DNA of 64,000 nucleotides from Anarhynchus alexandrinus. Lineage: Eukaryota > Chordata > Aves > Charadriiformes > Charadriidae. The first letter of the stretch is position 1. Every line of letters starts with the position of its first letter. Location: positions 5,268,527-5,332,526 of the forward strand of contig VUYV01000015.1 of assembly GCA_008711295.1 (NCBI GenBank), read 5' to 3'. Both the position numbers and the translations under genes were made by a program. This document shows, piece after piece, positions 50,840 through 62,500 of this stretch. Below the pieces are notes generated by a model. That model was not told the origin of the DNA. It saw nothing but the letters and a program-made list of their open reading frames with translations, and did not search any database.

Positions 50840-51323
50840 TATGGACCTGCTGGAGTGTGTCCAGAGGAGAGCCATGAGGATGATCCGAGGGCTGGAGCAC
50901 CTCTCCTATGAGGAGAGGCTGAAAGTTGGGGCTGCTCAGCCTGGAGAAGAGATGGCTCCAGGGAGATCTTATTGTGGCCTTCCAGTACCTAAAGGGGGCC
51001 TATCTCCTGTAGGAGAGCTGGGGAAGGACTTTTTACTAGTGCATGTAGTGATAGGATGAGGGGAAATGGCTTTAAACTGGAAGAGGGCAGGTATAGATTG
51101 AACATTAGGAAGAAGTTTTTCACTTTGAGGGTGGTGAGGCACTGGAACAGGTTGCCCAGAGAGGTTGTTGAGGCCCCATCCCTGGAGGTGTTGAAGGCCA
51201 GGCTGGACGTGGCCTTGGGCAACCTGGTCTAGTGGGAGGTGTCCCTGCCTATGTCAGGGGCGTTGGAACTCGATGATCTTCAAGGTCCTTTCCAACCTAA
51301 ACCATTCTATGATTCTATGATTC
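50840..51323 (+). mobile_element. CR1 LINE, 5'-truncated copy
   Basis: It starts at ATGGACCTGCTGGAG and runs through the ORF2 C-terminus and 3'-UTR to the tail TTCTATGATTCTATGATTC at 51323. It is a close relative of the minus-strand copy at 36870-37358 and is truncated at nearly the same position of the element. ORF2 is broken: a small deletion after EERLK shifts frame, and an apparent 7-base insertion at about 51003 forms a small palindrome. Not functional. Confidence 0.97.
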
Positions 51324-54300
51324 ACCTCACTTGGGTGCTGTGGGACTACCCAATGTTGGCAAAGCCACTGACTTTTGACAGTGCCTGGCTCCTGGCTCCT
51401 GAGCCCTCTGCCCTTACAGAGCAGCCAGCCCATCCTGCTCTCCAGCATTTGCACCAGTGCCGGTTCTTATGCTGAGGTCACTGATGTACGTAATGATCTT
51501 TCATTTACTTCAATAACAAAAATTTGTTCATGGGTGAATACTTTTCTTGCTTGTAGAAAACTTATTACCTGGGTCCTCATCAGCTTAGAAAATGAGGGGA
51601 ATTGGCTGGTAATCTCCACTGTGAGGCTTCTCAAAATGAGGCAAGAGCCTAGTAGGATATTATCTCCCTAGATCCCAGCAGTGGGGACATGCATGTCTGC
51701 TTCTGTTTCGGCTCCTGCTTATAAGTCTCTTAATGGGGAAATAAACAAGGCACAGAATCAGAAACTTGTGAGTGATGCAATCCATTAAGCAGCATGAATT
51801 GCAAATTATGATGAGCCAGTATTCTTTGTAATAGTCTTGGAGCAAAATTGATGAACAATCTCTAAAGTAAACCGCATTCTTATCTTTACGGAGATTTTGA
51901 ATAATAAAGAGATTCATGCAAGGAAAAGCTTGTTCACTGATAAATTACAATGAGAGAGAGGGATAAATTTGCTGAAGATTCCATTGTTGATAAAAACTGT
52001 TTGAGAACGTTATTTGTTGTGAAAGTTATCTATGAAATTTATTTACATAGTCAGTCAAAGCACCAATTAAACTACAAAGGGAGTCTGTGTTAGTTGCTCC
52101 TGGGGTTGGGGCAGGGACCTCTGCAGAATGGTCCCTTTAGGAACCATTTCCTTTTGGCAAAATTTCCACCTAGCCAAACTGTTTTCCTTACTAGATCTAT
52201 ATGATTTGCAGAATATACAATGCTTTCAAATATCAGACCCCCTCCACAGCTAATATCCCCGAGGACAAACTTGTGATCCATACATATCTTTAGTTTTATT
52301 TTATTGAATTTCCCCTTCATTGCCTATATTTGCTCTATTCTCAAAATTATAAGCCAGAAAGAGAACCAAAGTCCGGTATACTTCGCAGACCTGATTCTCT
52401 GTATCTGGCTGACAAGTGTAGGGCAGTTACAGCTTGGTGTAATCCGGATGTTCTCATCTAAAGGGCCATCTAAAGAGTATGAAGGAGGCTTCCAACTAAT
52501 CTTCCTTTGAATCTTCCAACACATAATTTTGGCATATGCCAGTGATGAACCAAGTGGCTGACCTTTCTGCCGCCTCTTAAATATGCGATATTCCTTACAG
52601 GCAGATGTATTATATAAAGTGTCTAAAAGCCTCTAAGACTGAAACAGTCATAGATGTTTTATAATCTTCAGATTGAAACAATCAGTGTCAGATAGGTATT
52701 TACCACATCCCAAGAAAATATTCTTAAATAGGACGGATGATTATGTGATTGCACAGAACACCTGTTTCTCCTCTTGAACACCAAGGAAAAGGGTGTTCAG
52801 ATCAGCTTTAGACAACTAATTGTAGTTGCCTCAGGTTAGTCAGATGAGGTGAATCCTACCCAATGAGGGTATACTTCTGACCCTGCCTTTTATGCTGGTG
52901 ATGACATGCTAATGCAAAAAACTTCAACTCTTCCCCCACCTTTTTTCAGTATGCCTGGAAATTTTCCTAAAGTTCCCATCAGAGAATAAGCTTGCATTCA
53001 GACAGCTTGTGCATGAAGTAAGTTTGTGCTCAAAAGAGGTGTCCAATTTGTGCTCAGAATATAAATATACCCATCCACTGCTTCTCTCTGGTAATTACTA
53101 TTTTCACTGGGATCATTTTTTCAGTCATGTTCTTGCATTATGAGATACATGGCACACAAATTTGTTTAACATTACTTACACCATAAAACCTAGAATAAAC
53201 ACAGGGACTTTCTGTCATTGTTTCTCACAGCCTAGTAACATTTTTCATTTCAATTTAGAAGCAAAACTTAAGTGCTTCTTTGAGAGATAGGATTTTTTTT
53301 TCCTGAAAAACAAATTACCATATTGTTTCGTGGAAGCACAATGACAATGTAACAGTTAATATTCATCTGTACTAAAACTACTCCAGCCCAAATAATTTTG
53401 GTTTCAGCCAAATGTCTCTGTACTATTAGCCATAGGATAATTAGAATACAACCAATCTTATTATTATTATAATTACTTGCAGCTATATTCTCACATTGAC
53501 CTGATATTGCACACCACTATGGCTCATTACACTTGCTTTATTAATGCAGTGTACCAAAAATTATGTTAACATTCTTGCTAGCTGCAACATAATCTTCTGG
53601 TTCACCCACAGACAAAATAGCCTCCATCAAAGGTGAAATAATAATAATGAAAATATCACAGTAAAACTTAAATGCTTAGTTAGACTCTGCTTTCCAAGAA
53701 TCACAACAATTTACATAATTGTTTAGACATTTTTCACTGCATATCCCTAACCATTCTATTTTGTGTAGAAAATGATATTTATATATGCATCTGAAACATT
53801 CAAAGATACTGTATTGTATGACAGCAGGAATTGAAATAAAATGAGTTCATAAAATCAGAGATGCCAGTGTATTAGCAGTTTGCCCTCAATATTTTGCTAT
53901 AATAGTTATCAAAAGTACGTTAATCTTTCTTATTGAAAACTATTTATATACCCCTAATTATCATTAAAATGTTATTTTGTCTACAGCACAACAAATTAAT
54001 CTTCTTTTCTATTAAAAAGAAATGATCTGATTTTTTCCAGGCTTTGCCTGTTAATGATGCTTCTGTGAAGCAAACACAAGAGAAAGCTCAAAGTAAAAGA
54101 ATTAAAAGAAAAAATGAAAGGAAGAACTAGAAACTTGTTAACAGAAATTACAGACAAGGTTTATCAGTTTCTGAATTAATGGTCTGTTGTTGCTGAAGGG
54201 GTTTTTTTAAGTGTGTCTTTTTCAGTGAAACACCCACAGTTATTTACTGATTCTTAATAAGATTGATTAGAATGCGGGCCACAAAAACAAAATCTGGGGA

Positions 54301-57300
54301 TCATTGATGCAAAAAGCCACACAATCCACATATCTGAGTAAAACAGGACTCAGGCAGTAGCTGGGTAACATACTCCAACACAACCTATCTAAAAGATCAT
54401 TATTTAGTTATTATTGACATAGTCTGACAGTCTCCATTTCATCATTTAGGCAAGAATTAAGAGACTGAAATGAAGAAAACCCTCCAGGAAAGCGTTGCCT
54501 ATCCTGGAGTGACACCTAATACTTGGTGGAAACACTTTCTTAGGAAAGAAGGCTTTCCAGAGTTGTATAAATGGCACGTCTAGCGATTTTTCTTGAACCA
54601 AGTTGCACAAATTCTTGTGTTCTTCCAGAATATATAAGACTCAGAAAATGGGATTTCTAGGTGCAATTCTTACACAGGATCCAAAATATTAGTGCATTCA
54701 AAGGAAGCCAACCCACTGCTTGAGACGTTTAGGGGAGGAGGCAACATATAAACAGTTATATTACTGCTTCCAGTTCATAAGTACCTCATTTATATTGACC
54801 AGAAGAGCATTCTGCAACAGATACTACAAAAACACTTCATGAAAGAATCAGATCTCAGTCTACACAGTCTCAGAAGCAGTATTAAATTCACAGCTCATTA
54901 AAATTCAAGGCTACTAGATTAGAATTATTTTTCAGGCCCAAGTCATCAATCTTGATCCAGATTTCCAGCCTTTATTTTGAGAAGCTAAAGCAAAAGGTAG
55001 TGAGATATCATGCGTTATAGTACATGAGAGTACATCTTGTGAATACCTGCAATTATTTAGGATGACTAACAACTTCAGAAATTCATACTGGATTTCAATA
55101 ACGAAATAAATGCTGTAATATATATATGGATTTTATCTGATAAAAGGTTTACAAGACGGTAAATGATAGGAAAAGAGACTGCATAAAGAAATAGGCAGTC
55201 AGAGAAGAATGAGCATCTCAACTTTGCCTGAAATGTTAACATTTATTCAGCAAAGGTGGTCTGCTTTTAAAAACACAGCATTTCACACCAGGGTAATGAC
55301 TCAAATCATACAGACTCTTCCTGAACAATCAAATGCAGCAAGTTGTTTGCAGCTTTGGGAAATGAGAATGGTAAGTTCCAACCATCTCTAATATGTCTCT
55401 GTAGTCAAAGGTGCAGCTCAAAGGCAATAAAACATTTGCAACTTTTAATTTGGTAACTGTGTACAGCCCACTATGCATTATGATACTGAAGATTTAGTTC
55501 TGCTGACTTTATTCATTATTCCTCCTGACTGAAGGAGCAACGGTGCTGTGGCAAACAAATCAAAACTCTTCTGAGTAGATGAAGTTCTGTCTTTAAGTAT
55601 ACTGAAGCTAACGGAAAGCCCTACATTAGTTTATTTGTCTTTGGAGTAGGACCTTTAGAAAGTAACAATACTAAAAATACAGACTACACAGTTTATTATA
55701 AAGCAAGATGAAGCATAGTAGGACAATTTTCTTCACTTATTTCTAGCTGTGCATGGTGTTCAAGTACTTAAAATTATGGGGAGTGTAAGCTTAAACTTGC
55801 AAGGTTTTCAATTCAATAATGCTGGCTCCAAAAGTTCAGATCACTTTTTGTTACTTAACAGAAATCAAGGATTTTTTCCTCCAAGTAAACACAAGCCTAA
55901 TCTTTTGAGAATGCTCCATCACCAAACATCCAGATTCAAAGGCAATCTTATCCAAGCTTCTCTTCTTGGGAGAAAAGTGAATGTAACTGTGAGAGCACAG
56001 GAAGTATGCTTGATTTTTCCTTCCTGGCACGTCAAATAATTGGGACAATTGCTCTGTCTCTGTACCCAGTGTTTTCCCCACATTGCTATAAACATCTCAG
56101 CTCTGCTACAGAAAACAAACACTTTTTATGTTTCCCTATATTAGCCCTTAGATTCCAATTTGTTCCTCACTATCTTAGACAAATAGTGTCACGTAGATAT
56201 TTTGCCTTTTATTTGACTGGTCTTAATTATTTATTTTCTGTCATTCAGGTTTATGACTATGCAATAAAAGACAGGTTTAATGGGCCAGTAGTCCAGGATG
56301 GGAAATCATCCAGCTAGTGAAGCATTGAGGACATCAAATTAGTAGCACTGTTTTTTCCCCAGCTTGACATCTGTTTGCAAACACTCCTAGCCAAAATTGT
56401 TTTGAAAGGCAATGTCAGCCTTAGGCTTTGGAGCTTTCCTCCTCAGATGCATCAGCTAATCTCTCCACCCCTTACTACTTGTTATTTTCTGCTGTGAAAT
56501 GACACAAAGAATATAATCATACACAAGGGAGACAACATTATCTGGTGTTTGATCTGATGACTAGAAGTCAGGATTGCTGGGCTCTATCTCTGACACCATT
56601 CCTGATTCTCTTGTGACTCCTGTCTTATGTGCATATTTAATATGTACATTAAATTAAAGAACACAGTCACACATATAAGAAAAGTTTCTGGAAACCTTTG
56701 GTTGGAATTGAATTAGTTCTCATCATGTGACAATTCTTTGATTTTCCTTTCCAGAAACTATTCTAGTAAATGTGGCTACTGTTAATCTCCCTGCACTTAA
56801 GAAGAAAATAAAATAATATTAGAAGATGCATCAGCTTTTGAAAAGAAAGGACTCTTGGGACCATTGTTCTGAACTGCTTTATAGTGCAGACTGAACATCT
56901 TTATCCAGTGATTTCTGCTTCAAGCTAATATTTTCTTGGAAAATAGAGTACCTTAAAAAAAGAAACAATGAATTAAAAATAGAGTCCCTGTGGAAACCAG
57001 TACCAACCTGATCAGCAGTAATTATTGTGTAATATTATTGATTATATAATAATCATATGATCACAATATAAGTACTGTGATTACTCTATATTAACACTAT
57101 GTTAATATGGCTGTACAAATTAATGTATAATATTTATATGAGTGCACTCAAATGTAAATATTTATGTACATGAATGTTTTCATGAGACCTCTGTGTCCTT
57201 GCCCTATCAAAATTAGTTGTTGTGGTTCATTTTTTATACACACATTACAGCAGAAGAGGGGTGACACTAAAGAAATCAGCCCACAGTTCTGTCTTGTCCC

Positions 57301-58479
57301 CCACGCTACCATCAACAACAGCAACTCGCTTAGGGACAGGACATGAAAACAGACCAAGCATAGAGAATAATTCTTCTGCTATATCCTTGCAACTTTTGGG
57401 AATCTAAGCCTCAGGCACTTCCTGAGCTAGAAATGTCAAGTTTTTCTTTAATATTCCTTGGAAGGCTGGTTTTTAATCCATCAAAAAGACTTTTATAATT
57501 CCTGCAGCAATGAGTTCCATAGTTATGCATTATATAGAAAAACATTTTCATTTGTTTACCATAAACTTGATTAATCATATTAATTTAATCCTTCCCAATT
57601 CTTGGTTTGTGTGGAACAATGAATGTTCTTTATTTATTCATGTTTTCCATCGTGTTTTCTCCCCGTGTCAAAATTGTGCCAGTGAAACATCAACGTTTGT
57701 TTGATGTAGCCACATACGGAAGCTGTTTAGTACCCCTGAGTATCTTTGCCTACCTACTTTTATCTTTTCAAATTCTGTATATCACTTTTGAGAAGAATGG
57801 AGAAGAGAACACTCCTACTTCTTGCTGTATTTAAGAAATGCTTAATGATGGTAGCATTTGCTTTCTTCTTTATTCACTTCCTAACGTTCCAGTTTTCTTT
57901 TTTGCTCCTACAGAGCGTTGACCTGATAGAAATCAGTCAACAGTAGTTCCAAGGTGACTTTTTTTAGTGGTGAGAGCTTGTTTACAGACCTTTGCCATGT
58001 ATTTATAGTCATGGCTCTCTCTTTACTGCTTTCCAGTCTTCAACACTGAATTTCATCTTATCATACAGGCTTTAAATGTTTTAAGAATTAATCTTAAACC
58101 TCATCATGGTCAACTGTAATTTTTACTACCCAAAATAGTCAAATAACACTGAAAACGTTTCATCTTATTTTCCACTTACTACTGGATATATTTAAAACAG
58201 AAGTATCTATATCTACACGGAGTTAGAATGATAATCTTCCTCTCCGTTTGACACTTATTAACAAGTGACTTATCTTCCTTTAATTTTATTTTTGTTATTC
58301 ACATAAACCTTTTTGGAAATTTAATACAAATATAACAACTGGAACCCTGTTCCCTGTACGTTTGTTGACTTAATCAAAGAACTCCAAAAGACTTGTTAAG
58401 CATGAGTAACCTCTGTGAAAACCGTGATGACTTTTGCCTGTAAAAACATATTTATTCATGTGCTTGTTATTTCTGTTCT
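51324..58479. other. Non-coding unique sequence, nothing recognised
   Basis: About 7 kb with no mobile element recognised. From 52.53 to 55.2 kb there is no open frame of 60 codons. An AT-rich patch with repeated ATAAT/TATTA words lies at 57020-57150. The frames at 55749-56317 and 57510-57946 overlap one another and resemble no known protein. Confidence 0.5.
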
Positions 58480-58690
58480 TTCTTATAGTAGCTATCAATT
58501 TGCTCAGCAAAACTCAGATTTACTGGTCTGTAGCTCCCTGGACTGTTCTGAATTTGCCATCTTCCATTTCCCTGGTGCTGATTCCATTTTAAGCACAGTT
58601 AATAGTTCAGCAATTTTATACTTGAATTCTTTTAGAACTCTTGGGTGAATACCATCTGTTCCTGATGATTTGTTACCATTCATATTATCA
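58480..58690 (-). mobile_element. Ancient CR1-type LINE fragment, N-terminal reverse transcriptase
   Basis: The minus strand at about 58622-58667 reads KSSGTDGIHPRVLKE, corresponding to the conserved K-S-P-G-P-D-G-I-H-P block near the start of the CR1 reverse transcriptase. Farther along, near 58530, GSYRPVNLSF-like wording matches the next conserved block. Several frameshifts separate them. It is an old, diverged fossil like those near 0.6-1.0 and 4.9 kb. Confidence 0.75.
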
Positions 58691-61600
58691 GTTAGTTCTA
58701 AAACCTCTCATTTCTAACATTTTTATAAGCTGCCCAGGTATTGAATTTAGACAGCCTACTAGAGAAACCCTCAAACCTGAAGTCCTAATTCTTAATTTTG
58801 GGAAGTTTGCGTTCAGACTGCAGACCTTCTATAACCATCACTCTTATTCTGATATAAATAATGAACTAAACTTAATGTCATAATCCCATTTTTCAGTTTC
58901 AGGTACCCACGTTACTGTCATTCAAAGTCACCTCAGCATTCTCTGTCTTTCCTGTGACTGTTCAGAATACAAATATCACAAAATCTTTTCATTTAGCTAC
59001 ATTATTCATCAAGTTACATCCACAGATATGGAGACAGGTAAAGGCAGAACATTACTGATTTTGTTCAGACCTTAGATAGAATTTCAATGAGAATCACAAA
59101 CAGGGGAAAAAAAGATATGATATAGGCACTGTTGATACTCCTATCAATATAGAGAAATTGAGATGTCCTAAATTATCTTTTGATTTTCAATCACTATCTA
59201 GACAAATAGAAATATACATTGAAGAAGTAGAAGGTTTAATATATTTTAATGGATAATGGCAATATGGAGTTTCTGAGTAACAGCTCCTACGTAATTTCAG
59301 GTAGCATGGAATTTTTTTTATTACTGTGTTATGTTAATTTTCTCTCTAAATACTGGGGTTTTTTTACACAATAATTTTCTGCCAGAGATTTCAATACTAT
59401 GAAGCTTTCTACTGCTTTTTTCTGGTTTTACTTTTTGAAGGAAAATAGCCTTTCCAATCCTATTTTGCTTTAATGAAACATAATTCCAAAGAAAGCAGAC
59501 TTTCTCATCACAAGGTTAAGGAACTTGCTAATTACAAAAGTAAAGAAGAATTCTATACTACTGTATAAGTTTGGCATAACTGTAAGCCTTTAACAACGAG
59601 AATAAAAACAATCCTATCAGAACTACTCTATAGTTTTATATGATTTTTTTATTAATTATCTTCTCTTTCCCTTATGGCCTTTTCACCTGTGCTCCATAAA
59701 AAGCAATTTCTCTTTTATGGACATTCCATATTGAAAATGTCAGGCAATTGGGAAAAATATTAAAATATTTTTATCTGCTATAGTTCCAAAATGAGTAAAA
59801 ACAGTATTTTGTGTGTGTGTGTTAAATTTAAATGACACAAATTGTGTTAGGTTGACAGCCCTGGAGAATGAGACACTTCTACTGTCCACATAACAGTGGT
59901 ACAAAGAGTAAGAGTTTCTCCAGCATCTTCTGAAAAAATAATTGCACCTCAGATAGACAGTGCATTGGCATGGACAAAAATTCTGTTCTTGTTAGCTTTA
60001 AATTTTTCACCCCTGTTACTAAGAATGAGATATTTTCATATGAGAGTCCAAGGGCACTTCTACCATTGTCCCATCCAGCCATGGCTTCATATTCCAGATT
60101 CCACCAAGTTTGAAGGACAAATTACAACTGTCTTCCCTGGATTTTTGATAAATGATATGAACACTTTTCATCTAAGAACTGTTCTTACACAAACTCTCTG
60201 GTACTAGTTCCCTTACAATAAAATGCAAAAGATTGAAGCATATGTTTTCAGCAAGGAAAAACCATAATTCATGAACTGAGACCTATGAACACTCCCCACA
60301 TTTCCCTTCTTCCTCCTCCCAGGCTCAAATGTTTGTCAAATGAGGTACAAAACCCTAGCAAGTGCAAAGGCATCAGATGTAGCAGTGAAACACTCTTTTT
60401 CCCAAAATTCAGAAATATGATAACTTTAAACACTTTTAAGGTCTTATACAGCAATTATTCAGGGGCTCAGGAAGAATTTTTTGCAGCCAGCACAATATCT
60501 GAAGTACTGCCTGATGTTTCCCAAGGGACTTTCAAGCTTCAGTCTCACTGACAGCAAAGCATTGCTGACCCATCTATGGTCTCTATAACTCTCCCTCTTT
60601 TTCTCTGACAGATCTCAGGGATTCTTGCAATTGCAGATCCTCACAATCAAATCAAACTATTTTCAAGTTGTAACCCTCTCCTAGTTTTGAGAGCGTTATA
60701 ATCCTGAAAAGTTAACTGGCATCACCAAGTCATCTTGTAGTCATAAGCAATCATCAGTGAAATCGTGTCACTCACTTCACATAGGAAAGAAAATAGGATT
60801 AAAAGGGAATACAACCTCTCCATAAGCAACGTTTCTTTGGTAGGGTGCACTGGGAAATTAGCTACATAGGTCTGTAGCTCAAATCAAGTCAGGTGCCACT
60901 AGGTCTGATGAATGCTCAATGCATATTTCACTCAAAGGAATGCAGAGATTTTTTTCTCTACTCCCCCTTCCAGCCTCCTGCTCTTCCACCTTCTCCTCTG
61001 ACTCCACCAAACACACAAACACCTGCAATTCCTTCCCAACCTGTAACAAATAACCTGTTTTTTTTAAAAAAAAATCTCAATTTTTAATTAAATAGAGAAA
61101 ATCCACACAATTTTCTTCATATGGTATGTTAAGAAAAAGAGCAAAAAAGATTGGGAGTGCCACATGGAGCCCACATTCCTGCATCAGTTCAGTATTCATC
61201 AAGTGAAGATGCCCAGGTAATTCTGAGAATCTGGCCATGTTTCCCAGCCTGATCACTCGCAGCCAGCACAAACCTTGGGTTTGACTTCAGTGGAAAATAG
61301 ACCAGGACTTTGTGTCAACATCTTGTGTGTGGTTTGAAGCAATTGCTAAGAAGGTTTGACTCAATGACAGGAAGGTGACTTGGTTTGGTCTGTAGTTTCA
61401 GTGAGGTAGGACTAAGCACATCTGGGGTAATATCACTCAGATTTCAGAGGGGGAAAAAACCCCAACAAAACACATATATCTCATGCATTCCTCAGGTTTA
61501 AAAATCCAAGAAATTGTGACCTGTAGAAATGAAAGGAGTCTCAGAAACTAGGGCAAGTTTTACTTTTTTAATAGTAATGAAAGAAGAGTCACAACTAGAA

Positions 61601-62480
61601 AAAAAATTGGAAGAGTTATCCCACAGTTTTGGTAATGGCAAACATCACTAAATGTAAAGACCCTGTCTTTCCTACCACCTCAGAGGAGATGTAAACTAAA
61701 TTCAAAATTTCAGTGACAAACTATATATGACAGGAATGCCCAAAAGGTGGCCTGTGGTGCTGATAAATATCCTACACTGAGCACATTGTTGCTGTTAGAT
61801 TACGACGTTAAAACATGCAGATACACACCAGCGCACACAAAACCCCATGCATTTATGTCAGTGCTTGTAGCAGACAATTTAAAAAATTGACAAGACATAT
61901 TATTTTTCTCCTTATTAACCTTTTTGGATTGCAGTAGGTGGTAAAAATGACAGAGACCGAAACAGAGGGAAAGAACATGCCCTGAGCAACAAAGGAAATA
62001 AATGTAGCAATGACAGAAGGGATGCCCATCCTTTTTTATTTTTTGAAAGAAAAGGTGGATGAAGATATTAAACTGTATCAACTCCAAAACTGATGAATTT
62101 CAAATAAAGAACATACTGACTCCCAGACTGGGTCTGGGGTTCTGATTGGTAAAGCTGTGTGATTAATGCTGTTAATGACTAACACCGAAACCTGAATTGT
62201 GGCATTTTATAGACATTTAACATCTTGAGTTTCAACTGTAGTAATGTGCTTTAATGACATTTTATCATAGGTAATTTCTTGGGCCTTCCTGAATTAACTA
62301 TGCTGTATCAAACAATTTACTCAGAGATTTAGAAGCTGCCATTATACATAAATTTTATACCATAAAATTTGGACACTACAGATGAGAGATTGGAATTTTC
62401 CAGAATGGCTATGACACAGAGATATTTCACCTTCCATTTTCCTTTTCAGATTGGTTTGCTTGGGTAAGGGTTTATTTTGG
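58691..62480. other. Non-coding unique sequence, nothing recognised
   Basis: AT-rich with a short GT run at 59810-59823. No gene or repeat is recognised. The overlapping frames at 59879-60207 and 60269-60551 lie on both strands and look like chance. Confidence 0.5.
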
Positions 62481-62500
62481 CTTTTTTTTTTTTTTTTTCC
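62481..62500. repeat. Poly-T homopolymer
   Basis: A run of about 18-19 T between GGC and CCCGC. Simple sequence lying inside an otherwise complex, repeat-free stretch. Confidence 0.9.
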
